A DNA stretch of 64,000 bases from Sweltsa coloradensis (lineage: Eukaryota; Arthropoda; Insecta; Plecoptera; Chloroperlidae). The position numbers and the translations under genes are program-made. Position 1 is the first letter of the stretch. Every line of letters begins with the position of its first letter. The stretch spans positions 496,001 to 560,000 of the forward strand of contig JAMZAV010000103.1 of NCBI GenBank assembly GCA_024449915.1, given 5' to 3'. The notes under the pieces are model-generated. The model was not told the origin of the DNA. It made no database searches and was given only the letters and a program-made list of their open reading frames with translations. Of this stretch, positions 48,940 to 60,262 are shown piece after piece.

Positions 48940-50387
48940 TTTAATTTAAATTTCATTGGAAATAAATTGTAATCAAATCACTTATCGGAAACTCCATTAA
49001 ACACAAATAATGCGTTTTATTTGTCACGCAGTAAGTACTCCTCTCGTAAAACATAAGTGTAGTTAGTTCCCACACTAATTTCCCCTAAATCTCTCTAAAT
49101 TGAGTCACACCAGCTCTACATGAGCAATCTGAAGAGGGCTTGGAAACTGTTCAACGGATCAACGATTTAAATTTAAAACATGTATTACCAAACGTCTGCA
49201 TCGAGTTCTAATCCAATCAGAAATTCTCAAGTGATCACGTGACCCATCAGCGTCCCCTCCACTCACAATTTGCCCCGCACTTGAGAGCCACTTGAATTCA
49301 AATGTTTTACCTCCGTTTGTCAATTGAATCGCTTATTTATTTATACTCGGATTGTTTGGGCCGCTTGGCCTCTCAACCAGCGATGCATGGATAATGAGGG
49401 GTGGCTATTGACGGGTATATGCACCCCTCGAAAAAGTCGCGGTGCAATGTTTGGCGAAGGCTTCTATTTCAAAGTGTGTCTTGGGAAGAAAAAAATCAAA
49501 TGTGCCAAGAGTGAAGATCGCAAATTGTGTAAACTGTAAACGTGCGAGTTTTGCTGAAATGCGGGATCTAGTGAATAAGGCCTCCGCCTATATCTCAATG
49601 GCATCAGTGGCCAAATCCATTTTACTAATGTTGTGCAGACGTTACATAGCTAATAAATCGATAACCAAATTAGCTAATTGAAATTAGAGGCCATACAATA
49701 ATAGTATGCCTATAATTTACATTCTGCTAACTTTAAACGATAAATTGTTTTATTTTTATTACAATGGACACCTTAAAAAATAACTTTAGTGCTGTCCTCT
49801 CCGCGTAGGATTGACTGAGACCGAGTTGAAGATTGACGTCAGACTAAAAGAGCTCTTTTGGGCTTAGAATGTTTTCATTGCTTTTAATCAGGATCATTTT
49901 AAGAGTAAACACCAACCATCCAGTTAGCTTTGAAGATATGCAAAAATGTATCGAAACGGTAGCAAATGATTTTTGCAAAAATTGCACGACTGTTTATTTA
50001 CGGCTTAAATGTATCAAAACATTGACACTGAAGCATCATCCACGTGTAGGGTGCTCTCATGTAATCTCCCCCTTTTATAAAGAATGCGTTTAAGTATTAC
50101 ACTTATGCGTAATGTTCCTGCTGTTTCCCCTTTGCCTTGAGTTAATCTGATACGTTTGTTACGCGAACCCCTGTACTTTCTAAACAATGTCCCTCATTGG
50201 TAGCTCCTTCACCAGCACGTATCAACACACATGAAGAATAAAGTGTTAAAACCAGATAGCCATCAGTCCGTTCTGTTGAGAAGGTGATGAGCGGATGACG
50301 ATTGTCTGATTACATTTCCCTACGTTACCACTTGATCATCGGCTCATCGCTATTTTCTGTTAAAATTTTTATGACGGTAATAACAGA
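48940..50387. other. No gene recognised
   Basis: Mixed composition. ORFs at 49324-49681 and 49869-50093 show no domains. GATCACGTGACCCATCAGCGTCC near 49233 holds one CACGTG E-box. Confidence 0.4.
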
Positions 50388-50463
50388 TACCACGTGTCAT
50401 CTGTCACTCTTGCGGTATCAATCCACCGCGATATAAATGTCACGTGGTAACACTTGTCACGTG
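50388..50463. promoter_or_regulatory. Cluster of three CACGTG E-boxes
   Basis: CACGTG occurs at 50391-50396, 50441-50446 and 50458-50463. The first two lie in near-inverted contexts (TACCACGTGTCA and TGTCACGTGGTA). Between them are TGCGGT and ACCGC, words like Runt-domain sites. CACGTG is bound by bHLH factors such as Clock/Cycle, Max or Met partners. Clustered sites suggest a regulatory element; which factor, if any, is unknown. Confidence 0.4.
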
Positions 50464-50683
50464 CAATGATACGGTTGAGTGTAACAACAACTCTTTGACC
50501 TTTCAGTTGGTTCGCGCACGTGTCAAGGAAGTTTGCACCTGAGGCTAGGTTAGGTCTAGGGGGGAAGAAAGGAACCGAAGGGCCTCGCTCGCCAACTGTG
50601 GCCAAGCTGTCGCGTGCCCCGTACACGAGGGCAGGTGGAGGGTCTAATAGGCCACGCTTATATTACTCAGCTCCTTACTCATA

Positions 50684-50702
50684 CCCCCCCCCCCCCCCCC
50701 CC
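50684..50702. repeat. 19-base poly-C run
   Basis: A homopolymer of C next to a GC-rich patch (50520-50730) that is open on both strands. Assembly length may be inexact here. Confidence 0.9.
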
Positions 50703-51609
50703 ACCTTCCTCCACCGTAACGACAGAGCATAACGAGGAACACTTGTATGTTATTAATTTCTAATTGCGTGTATGCGTGGGAGGGGGAACAGTGTTTTGGA
50801 AGGAAACTACAGTTAAACTGAAAGCAAAATTAGTCAACGGGCTGACGTCAGGTAGACACCAGGAGCACTTGGCGGAAGTGTAGAAATATGTGTTTTTATT
50901 TTTTAGTGTTGCCCTATTGTTTTGATATCTTTATATTTTGTTAATACTGTAAGTGTAAATTCGAATGCAATTATCTTTACGTTTATCATTAATCAATGTA
51001 CTGAATTAAATTATTACGTAGAAGACCTACAGATAGTTCACAGGTGGAACTTGCATGTTTATTTGCTGTACGCAAAATATGCAAGCTGTTTACATTATGA
51101 GAATAATCACATTACATTATTGCATGAACGTTCTTCGACAGAGAATATCTATCAGTCACTCATACATTAAATTAACCTGTTGATTTCTCACTATATAATT
51201 TTCTCTGAATCACAAAAACGTTGCAGGTGCTAAGGAATGGAATTTCATTTTCCATGACAGAAATAAACAAACACGTAATTTTAATACTTGCAACACCAAG
51301 ACATTAAAATAACATCTCAATGTAATTGCTTTTGTATACAGTTTGAATCATTTAAAAACACCCAATCCCCCTCTCCCACCCCCAACACCGCCCCTGTCCC
51401 CGTCCCCGCCACCCACCACCCATTCATTACACATGACAAAATGTAACAATGTGCCATTCCATGGACAAAATTGGATAACCTATTTGCGCAAAAAAAGTAA
51501 AATGTTGCATTCCTCAAAATAATATGTGTAAGTGTGTAATGTATTAGAAAATGTATATGGCACTATATCTAATAATAATAATAATAATAATGAATTGACA
51601 TCAGTATAA
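50703..51609. other. No gene recognised
   Basis: Contains a strand-skewed CCCCACC-rich tract (51360-51420) and a TAA microsatellite (51571-51591). No coding signal. Confidence 0.5.
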
Positions 51610-51610
51610 C

Positions 51611-51892
51611 TAGGAAAACGCCAAAGTCGTCGTTAGACGAGTGAGTGAGCCATCTGTTTAGTACCTGGTAACATTCCCTTTCTTCCCCCTATACCTAAGG
51701 CCTCTCTATATAGCCTATCATAGGCTAGAGTGTCGAATTATGGCCTTACAGTTGACGCGCCCAAATACCAACTAAACTCAAAACCCTATTATTTATACCT
51801 ATATAATTATTATCAAACTTAAATGCAAATGTTCCCGGGTACTAAACACATGAGTCGCTCACTCGTCTAACAACGACTTTGGCGTTTTCCTA
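51611..51892. repeat. 282-bp palindromic-ended element with 58-bp inverted repeats
   Basis: The left arm TAGGAAAACGCCAAAGTCGT... (51611-51668) and right arm (51835-51892) pair in register (sum 103503) with a few mismatches. Both arms are D2-type Helentron 3' ends. It may be an inverted pair of such ends or a MITE with TA duplications (TA at both extremes, then GGAAAACG). The two readings cannot be separated by eye. Confidence 0.8.
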
Positions 51893-51975
51893 CTCTAGTT
51901 GGCCAAAGCGCCCTTATAGCTGTAATCTGGAAGACCTAGGTTAAAACCCCCGGTCGGGAAAGATTTTTTAAATTT
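51893..51975 (+). mobile_element. tRNA-like SINE head, unassigned family
   Basis: GTTGGCCAAAGCGCCCTTATAG resembles an A-box region. GACCTAGGTTAAAACCCCCGG is a weakened B-box, followed by a T-rich stretch as in the alpha SINEs. It starts directly at the end of the palindromic element. Body and tail were not identified. Confidence 0.4.
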
Positions 51976-52456
51976 CTGGATTGTATTTAAAAAATTATAA
52001 AACATGCATTGAAATGCATACAATACTATGGAAAACGTAGCCAGTACGAAATACAGGTAAAGATTGCAAGGTTTATTCAATCTTCCAGCAGGAATTTATG
52101 GGAACCTTGAGCGTGCAAGATTCGATACACTTTGGTCACTGCATGTAGTCACAGCCTGGCAAAAATGATTCGATAAAAATGACTTCTTCAAAAAGAAAAC
52201 CATTGTCGTTAAAATAATTCCTACACATTTTAAGCTATTTTTAATTTTTTTTATTTCTTGTAGGTTTAAATCGCAACGGATTTTGTTAGCAGTTCTAAGT
52301 ACACTGGTCACGGATGTCTGTTGAAAATTTCAGCTCAATCTATTTGGCAGCTTTGCCGTTTGGCATCGAACTAATATTTTACAGGCAGACATTGTCATCA
52401 ACGAAGGCCCGATCGATTTGCTGTAGACTACGTTCGCTGCGCTCACTCGTCTAATA

Positions 52457-54419
52457 ATTGTTCCCAATTTTGCCAAAAATTAAATTTATTGCTCTTTATA
52501 TCCTATATTTCAGATTTTGAAATAATCGTGTTCCGAATCCCTAAAACCCTTGCCATGTGTGCGCATCTTGTATTGACCACTCTCCTCTATACAGTAGTGT
52601 CGAATATGTCAGAGTTGGCGCTTCTTGCGTTCACAAGCCTGCTCGCCACGTCGAAGGGTTGTATGTGGTGTAATTTGGCTTGTATATGTGTCGCTCGGAG
52701 GTACGAATCTGGTAGTGCGTGTGCGCGGTACAGCGCCGCCACGCACATCGCCGCCCCAAGCCACCTACTTAGGCAGTGGCGGGATGTTGTACTACTGTTC
52801 CCGACTCTTTTGTTTTAAGGAAACATGCGCCGGTAACGTTCATTGAGGTTGTTAGCAAGGACCCCAGGGGTAAACCGTGCCTACCATCAACAGATTACCA
52901 TACTCTCAGATCCGTTTCAACTCAAAGCATCAAGTCTTCTAAGTGGGCCAAATTACATGAAAAAGTCAGAACTACCATATACTGTATTAAAGATTCCCAT
53001 TAATTATTCTATAACAGAATAATATAGTCATAAATGAGGTGCTATATATTATAAATTATGTTTAAGCATATCGCAGGCGAATGCGATGCACCGTATCATT
53101 GTGTCTCAGGGCACATGTAACGATAACGCAAAGTAATGTTAATATTTGATAAAGGTGAAATTTGTTACCTTTACGACACCACAGGTATTGAAGTAATTAT
53201 TTTGATGTCAATCTCACTCTATGGGGCTGTGATTTTGTTAATCTCAGTTTATGGACAACACTGCCACCAAACTAGAATCTTATATTTTCCCGCGTATTTT
53301 CCCAAAATGCACAAAAATATGTTGCATACAATCAGGTTGTTAATGTACAATTTAAATTATAAATATTTCGTTTTGAATGATTAGTAAAAAGAGAAGCTTC
53401 GTATTCTGTCCGACTGTGCGGCTGTCACATCTCACGTCTTGACTTTGCACGATACAGAAAGTTTTGTGTGATTTTAAAATGAGCGATTATACGTAGGGTA
53501 CCTTACCTGATACGCACGACAAAACTATATTTGTGTGTTCCTCTTCGACAGACAGTTGACTAAGAAGCTTCGCTCCCTATTTTGGAAACTCCAGTTCCGG
53601 TGCTTGTATATTAAATCCTTTTGATTCTACATTAGCATTTTATTCTGTGTAAATCAGTTTTTGCAACTAAATTAGCAGAAGTTATAAATAAATTGCATAG
53701 CTCATGCAATTCATGTTTCATTGTTCGCGTGAAGGAAAAAGCGCCAGTATGCACCACAGATTTTTTTTTACAAATTTCAAAAAGTTATTTTCTTGTCCAT
53801 TGAAACGTGATTAGGGGCCGAGAGACCCTCGGGCGGGCGCGGTGGTTTGTGGGCGCATGCACGGGATTACGTAGCACGCGATTGAGCCCCGGGCTGTCGC
53901 TGTGGGAGGGAGAACACATCAAATGCTTATGATTTCCAGTAATCAAATTCTGCCTCATCGTTTTCATCCAATTACTCCACGCCGATAATACTTACCTCGT
54001 TCAGCCTATCATGACACCACCATGTTGTCCATTGCATAAATCATCGAGCACAGGGTAACTAATATGCCTTTTGGCTAAAGGATTCTGACAACAGATAATA
54101 CGAAATAACTAATTTCATCAATATTCATCAATTTAGTAGCATTTTTTGACTTCTCTTTGTCTATACGTCCACAGAAAGATAACTTGTTTTAGAATGCTGT
54201 GCTGAATATCAATAACACTTAAAAAGGCAAAATGATTCAACGAAATATTTTGGGGTAAAACTGCATCTCAAATTGGGATGTCTTGTTAAAAGTGAAAACC
54301 AATGACTTCAATGTATGAAATTTCTACAAATTAAGGAACGGAATGCTTAACACTCGCCCTCTTACCCCACCTAATAAAATATTATTGAGTACTAGATCCT
54401 CCAAAGATTAAAAAAACAG
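52457..54419. other. No gene recognised; GC-rich islands at 52560-52860 and 53790-53980
   Basis: The first island is open in several frames on the plus strand without recognisable protein. The second (CCCTCGGGCGGGCGCGG... then CCAGTAATCAAATTC and CATCCAATTACTCC) combines CG-rich sequence with homeodomain-like words and may be regulatory. The repeat of 44500 recurs at 53525-53612. Confidence 0.4.
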
Positions 54420-54430
54420 TTGGGCGGGAG

Positions 54431-54878
54431 TACTACCCGAACTTGTCAGAAAAAATCAGACGTTTACTTTCTCCATTTGGAATACGAACAGTTTTTCAAT
54501 CTTCCAGAACTTTAAGAAGTATATTACAAAAACCAAGCCCTTGAACGTATCACAATCGTCGAAAAATGCAGTTTACTCAATCCCATGTCAGTGTGGTGCT
54601 ATCTACATTGGAGAAACCAAGAGGCCTCTGGAAGTCAGGTTAAAGGAACATAAAAACAACGTTGCACACACAAGGTATACTCCTCAAAACTAGCGGAGCA
54701 CGTCTATGAATGTCACCATTATGTGAACTGGCATGACGCTTCAATCATTCTACACGAAGTAAATTCGCATAGACGGAGTCTGAAGGAGGCTGCTTTGATG
54801 TCTGTGGCTGCTGATGTTATCAGTGCTCCCAGCATTGATTTCCCGGCGATTTGGAAAGAGTTTGTCCCCAAGCCATAG
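54431..54878 (+). pseudogene. PLE C-terminus with GIY-YIG endonuclease, two frameshifts
   Basis: Segment 1 (54431-54541) reads LSEKIRRLLSPFGIRTVF and TLRSIL, the PLE linker block. Segment 2 (about 54535-54680) has AVYSIPCQCGAIYIGETKR and RLKEH, the GIY-YIG core with its conserved Arg and His. Segment 3 (54684-54878) has LAEHV, then RRSLKEAALM with the expected Glu, and ends at TAG 54876-54878. The frame shifts near 54535-54541 and 54680-54686. The nuclease would nick target DNA for priming; this copy is dead. Confidence 0.85.
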
Positions 54879-55025
54879 AACTATTGTGGGCATGATTGTG
54901 GTATAATTTTTATTTTTTATTTGAATATGTATTTTTTATTGAGATCAAGATGGCCGTGTTTGTTAGATGTGTCGACCTTGGCTGGTGGCTGGGAGACAGA
55001 GTTTTATGTTTGTTTGGTTTGTTGC

Positions 55026-55054
55026 CTTTTGAAGGGTACTGAAAGTACCCGAAA
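55026..55054 (+). ncRNA. Degenerate hammerhead ribozyme-like core
   Basis: CTTTTGA (55026-55032) sits where the consensus CTGATGA would be. It is followed by a perfect stem GGGTACT-GAA-AGTACCC (55034-55050) and GAAA (55051-55054), i.e. core box, stem II, GAAA in the right order. Hammerhead motifs are known in Penelope-like elements. Two core bases are changed, and stems I and III are not obvious, so it is probably inactive. Confidence 0.45.
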
Positions 55055-55100
55055 TATTGCTTTGCCTTTAATTTAATATATTAATTTAATAAAAGAACAT

Positions 55101-57819
55101 GATGAGTCCAATTATTGTTTATACTAATTAAACCTAACTGTTCTAAGATTCTCAGTAGTTATAAAATTATTGAGTACGCGTTACACTCATAAACGAACAA
55201 CATAATATACTTCCTGATGACACAGTCGTAACTACATACACCACATACATTTCTGGTCACCACTTTCAAACTTAAGTTTTTGAAATTCGTCAGTAAAAAT
55301 TTGATTTAAAACTATTTTTGGGTCCGAATAACGTTTCCTGCAAACTTTAGTCCCCGTGTTAATTGCTTATTGCTCAAGACAAGCAACGTTTCATCTTCTC
55401 ACTGCATCAATCTTCATTCTTTGCCTGGTGGCAACAACCGAAGCGATATCATCTCGTGACCAGATTACGGTATCGATAATTATCGACGCACTCCTAATTA
55501 TCACCTTCTTTATCGGTAGGACAAAAGAACTAGCGACATACATGGCGGAAGTCGGTTAAAAGGGATGAAGGCCTATTGCGTGCAGATATTATACACCAAA
55601 TAACGGTACCTGCAATTCACTCTGCTTTGCCACGTCTAATAAATCACTTCGTCAACCTAAGATCGCGTGACGAAGGCTTGATAAAACCCGCCGAAAATCA
55701 CTTTGTCGATGCCAAATTGCAGCTTTGACATTGAAAAAGGTTCAATGATCGGTCTACTTTTGGTATTCATTAGCAAATTTAGGGTGCATCGTCCTCTGCT
55801 CTCTTCCCTCGTTTTGTTAGGTTGTAGGATTATTTTGTGTGATCATTAACAGCTCTTAGCATCAGTGTGAGACGAAAGATCGCAACAATGGTTTCAGTTC
55901 ACAATAGTACTGAAACCCAATGAAGCTGCAGCCAACTGCGTAGATAATCGCTCGACCTTAGTTTTAGGGTGAGAAGGAAACTACGAGCGACAACCAACAT
56001 TTTCGTTCCTGGACTGACGTCAAAATTCGTCAAAGTATTTCAGTGTTCACAAATTCTAATCAAGGGTTTATGCGAACACAACAAATTATATTTTCTTCTA
56101 AATATATACGCTAAAGCAAAAATTATGGAGTGAAGCTTACTTAAAGTCCATCCGTCTGTGCGTGTGTGATCACGAACCCCCCCCCCCGCCCCCCACTAAA
56201 AAAGCTGAAAATTATTTTGCCTGGAACCCCTATTATTAATGAATGCATGAACAAGCGAGGAATATTTTTTCATGGTAAGCTTGGTCTAAACCCGGTGCTG
56301 CCACCAAAACGATCGACGCACGGCGAATTAATATGTCGTGGTTGGTGCTGTTGTTCAAAAAATTTAAGACCATTTTCCAATTTACGAAAGAATCTTTTCA
56401 TTGTAGTTGATATTGTATCTGCCTTTGATCACAGTGCTTTGATCATATTATCATATTATTTGTAACAATAAGAATAATCAAAAGAATGCAGAAAGGCTTA
56501 TCGAGATGAATAATGTAATGCCTCTTGCAATGTCCTCCATTCTGTTTCACTTGTGGAACGCTAGATTACCGACTATTTATTATAGAAGGAACTGCAAGAG
56601 CACTCCACAGGCCATGCACGTTGAAGTATGATTTAATGCCAGGGATCAGTGACAAGCAACCAAGAGTAATTGATGACTCCGTCACTGTCATCAACCAATA
56701 CATCACATCGCATATGTATTGAAAATAACTTCCATTTACAAGTAACAATAAAACAGAAAAGCAACGTTGTATCGTCGTAATAACGATGCGCTCAATGAAG
56801 TTGCATTTAAAATTTTATTATATTTCTATTGTTAACCTGTAACATTGCATTCAATACTCGCAGAAAGGTTTTATTTACCTTATACCAAATGAGAAGAATC
56901 CAATCACATACTCATCGCTGTCCGTGACCGTCGAAATAATTTATTGTAATTACTTTCCTCTCTATAAGGTACAACTCACAAGGGTTCACAGTTACGTCGT
57001 TGCAATCGGTTCCGCGGCGAGTTAGCGTGCTATAAAATCAAATAAGTACATAATTGTCTCGTTCAAAGTTACTTTGGTAAAATGTTTAGTCTTGGCATTA
57101 ATCACAAGCCGCTAACAGTTGTGCGTGTACAATAGGGAGATAGATATACTCGACCATTGCACGTGTACACAGAACAGTTTCGCGTGTGTGGCAGGTTGGA
57201 GTGCGGTAGAATACCACAGATGAATTGCTGCCAATAATAAGTAAAAGATTTCGATATTTGCAGAAAGAAGCATCGAAATTTAAAAACGCACTTACTTCAT
57301 TCTGTCAATCACATTATATTTCTTTATACTATTTATAAAGACATGTTATTGACACAGGGTTCTCAGATGATGGGATGGTCTCTACAAGGAAAATGCACAT
57401 AAATATCTTGACTTTACGTTCGAATTGCAAGAAAGTTACTAGTGGCATAATATTGAAGCTAATAATTATGTGTTTATTTACTAAAAATGAAGATATACAA
57501 ACAAAGACAATAAATGTTGGCCAGGTTTGGAATCTGTAAGGTGTGTATACAACACCCACACGAAAATCTTTAGCATGGGATAAATAAATATCTAGAGCTC
57601 TTCAGTGCGCTAAAATCACGGCAAAATGTGTAGGCCTACATCCCTGCGACACAATTTAGAATGTATGGGTGTTTGAGATTCAGTATAAAACAAATATTGA
57701 TCTATCAACTTTGTTTTATTGATTAATTATTATTGATTTTTATTAATTTGTTTTATTGAACAAATATTGATCTAACTTATCAACTTTGTTTATAAATTTT
57801 ACTTTCGATCTAGTGGGGA
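55101..57819. other. No gene recognised
   Basis: The ORF at 55356-55559 has a hydrophobic stretch (LLTASIFILCLVATTEA) and a downstream GTAGG, but no family is recognised. A poly-C run lies near 56177-56195, and the 44500-type repeat recurs at 56278-56315. A direct repeat ACAAATATTGATCTA...TCAACTTTGTTT occurs at 57690 and 57760. Confidence 0.4.
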
Positions 57820-58095
57820 GAATTAGCAAAGCTCCACTCATCATGTATGTAGGAGGTCGACTCAACAATGCACATTTCTCTAATCACTGGGAAACATCGC
57901 TACCCCATCATGCTTTACCCTGACCTCCCCTGCCATCATGAGTTATAACCTAAGATTCAGTATTTTGTTGTATTGTGTATTTGTGTGTATTGTGCTGTAG
58001 TTCATTGTTGTGGCTGCATCTATGTAATTAGATTTATTTAGTTGTCCTCCTTTGTATATCAGTTATTTAACTGAATAGGATAGACGTTAAATAAA
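57820..58095 (+). mobile_element. Probable LINE 3' end with SINE-like tail
   Basis: The sequence ends ATATCAGTTATTTAACTGAA, then TAGGATAGACGTTAAATAAA and poly-A (to 58101). The SINE alpha tail reads ATCAGTTATATAACTGAGTG, then GGTAGACTCTAAATAAA. The shared palindrome CAGTTAT-TAACTG and TAGAC...TAAATAAA suggest a common RT recognition site. A short frame upstream (VGGRLNNAHF at about 57850-57880) could be a coding relic but is too short to assign. Confidence 0.5.
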
Positions 58096-58101
58096 AAAAA
58101 G

Positions 58102-60262
58102 AGCATGAACTAACTGTGGTGCAATATAACAAAAATTGCATCATATATTATCACAAATAAACACATGGTAATTATTTTGTTTTAACGGACTAACCCTTTT
58201 ATAACGATAAATTACTATTGCACTCATTCGCATACTGGTCAATTAAATTCGAACTTCATTTGCAGTGCACGATATATTAACATAACCCTCGCCTTGAGGG
58301 GATGATTAAGTCTTTTGAATCTACCTGCATTACATCCCCTCATCCAAGACACAAGACTCACCGCTGGAACTGGGGTTAGAGAAACACATAAATTAACACA
58401 ATACAATACAAATTGAAATATTTCCCGTTTTACGACGTGCGGCTGAATCGTCGGGGGTCCCTAATTTGCAGTTTTGGCCGGGTGGTCATTGGGGCCTAAA
58501 GGTCGTAAATTAAATAGCAATCCTTTAAAGCTAGCGAACCTTACACGTTCCACTTCTTATGTGTTTTAGATAAATTACCCCTTGAATTTATATTTGGCAG
58601 AATTCAAGAGAGGGTGGAACTATAAATTTGTGTGTTGAATTTACCAATGACAGGAGATGCACCCTTTGAAACACTGACAGGGGTGGCCAAACTAGTGTGT
58701 TTGTGTGTAATAGTTATATATTCATATCCAATTTTTAAATGATAATGTATAAATACGCGTACATTGTACCATTTAAAGATCCATTCTCGCCGAGTTGGCG
58801 AGAAAAATAGAATACAATAAATAAATATTAAATCTATACTAATAGCACGAGCCTACATCAGTTTTATTTCAAAAGCGGTTTTTCAGATAGCAGCAGATTC
58901 CAAAAACACGTTGTTTACACTCAGAAAATCAAACAATTTTGTTTGACCTTTAAAACATTTTATTTGGAAGATTTTTTTAAAATGAATGGTTTCGGGGACG
59001 AACTTGTTGTTTTGGTCAAAATATTATACACTTTTAATAATTTTAAAAAGTAATATCAATATTATTCATCACTTAAGCTGCGAGTATGGGAAGAAAATAA
59101 ATAATTTTTAAAAATTTTTTTTTACTAAAACCATGGCTTTGAAACCGTGTTATGTTCACTGATCAAAACTGCAAATAAAATTGTAATAAAGTTTGTAATA
59201 CTACGTACCGTAAGTTACAAATCTCTAAGTAGAGAAATGTAAACTGGTTCCAAAGACAACATTAATGACAATAAAAAAACGTAGCTAATGATTGAAAACT
59301 TTGAAGACAAATTGTTAGGCTCTCCATGACCATTGCTAAACGTTTGTGGCATTTCAATGATCAACACAACAGGTTAATGGTTTTTATTTCAATGAGCATG
59401 AAAGTAGAAAATCCGATGTGTACGCAATCAATAAAATCTTTAAGAACGTACCTCATTAGCGGTCCTCCATCTTCACATGGGGCCCTGGCTGGCCGTCACA
59501 CAAGAAGATGCACCGTCAAGATAGACAACAGACAACACTACAATGTTTATACTTTGGTAAGTACCGTTTCGAAGAATTAGGATAATTCACAAGTTATTTC
59601 AATCATTTATATGTAAAAGAAAATAAATATTTTTCAATGGGAACGTTGTCAATAAACGTAATAAACACAGATTAAACCAATTCAACAATGAACCGAACTG
59701 AACCGTATTCGACCGTAAAATTGTAAACTTGGATTTATAGTTCGATGTCCCACCACTTGATAGCGTGAAGGTCGGTTTCCCACTTCCTGATCCGATACTG
59801 AGTTTTGAGTTTTATATTTGAGATACATTGTGGTACATCATGATGAATAAGATTATCTTAACAGAGTAACTAGTGTGTGTCCATTGTGCGAGCTTCTGCG
59901 TTATCAATGTTGGTACTTTAGAAGACCCAACCAAACCTGACCGGTCAACCTGATCAAAATAATCAAAACGTTTTTAAAATTACTTTTTATAATATGATTT
60001 AAGTATTATTTATGAACATCAATGGCCGATCAATCTGTGTATGTTTTAAATTTATCTGTGCTATGTTATATATCATTCAATTATTGATATCACACGAAAA
60101 TTTCAATACTGAAATCGATAAATCGAAATTTTATTATGTTGTGCAAATGGAAATTTTAAGAAAATTGTATCAAATAGAAGGCATCTATTAATAATGTATG
60201 GTAAAAAAGGGTTGATGTAAAGAATATCGCTACAAATAAACAGCAATCTTTACGTTCTACGT
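58102..60262. other. No gene recognised apart from one exon candidate
   Basis: AT-rich intron-like DNA. The only candidate is the small exon at 59460-59556, listed separately. Confidence 0.5.
59460..59556 (+). other. Candidate 97-bp host coding exon, unknown protein
   Basis: CCTCATTAG ends at 59459 and a strong donor GTAAGT starts at 59557. Between them the frame is open and GC-richer than the flanks, reading GPPSSHGALAGRHTRRCTVK then IDNRQHYNVYTL, ending on a codon boundary. The acceptor has only a weak pyrimidine tract. The composition looks like a real protein segment, but I do not recognise a family. The same frame is open upstream to 59326, so chance cannot be excluded. Confidence 0.35.

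Larger units (their letters stand above)
51610..52456 (-). mobile_element. Helentron-like element, D2 subfamily
   Basis: On the minus strand the 5' end reads TTATTAGACGAGTGAGCGCA (at about 52456). The 3' end is CTCACTCGTCTAACGACGAC, then the stem AACG...CGTT and TTCCTAG at 51610. The layout (end motif, its inverted copy, hairpin, CTAG) is the same as D1 with a different end motif (AGACGAGTGAG in place of GGATGAGCG). It contains the palindromic segment listed next, so it may be two nested or joined elements. Confidence 0.55.
54420..55100 (+). mobile_element. Penelope-like retroelement (PLE), 3' part
   Basis: Remnants of the PLE protein C-terminus are followed by about 220 bp of 3' sequence with a hammerhead-like hairpin and a TTTAATTTAATATATTAATTTAAT end. 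The RT domain is missing. PLEs combine an RT related to telomerase with a GIY-YIG nuclease; the order linker, GIY-YIG, ribozyme-like hairpin fits. A TGATGAGTCC word at about 55100-55109 may belong to the same end. Confidence 0.8.

Noticed and set aside
53785..53967. 60-codon minus-strand ORF in the GC-rich island
   Set aside because: No domain, no splice context; composition explains the open frame.
57850..57925. VGGRLNNAHF stretch resembling the segment before BEL/Pao integrases
   Set aside because: Only about 10 residues fit, no integrase core follows, and the sequence runs into a LINE-like tail.
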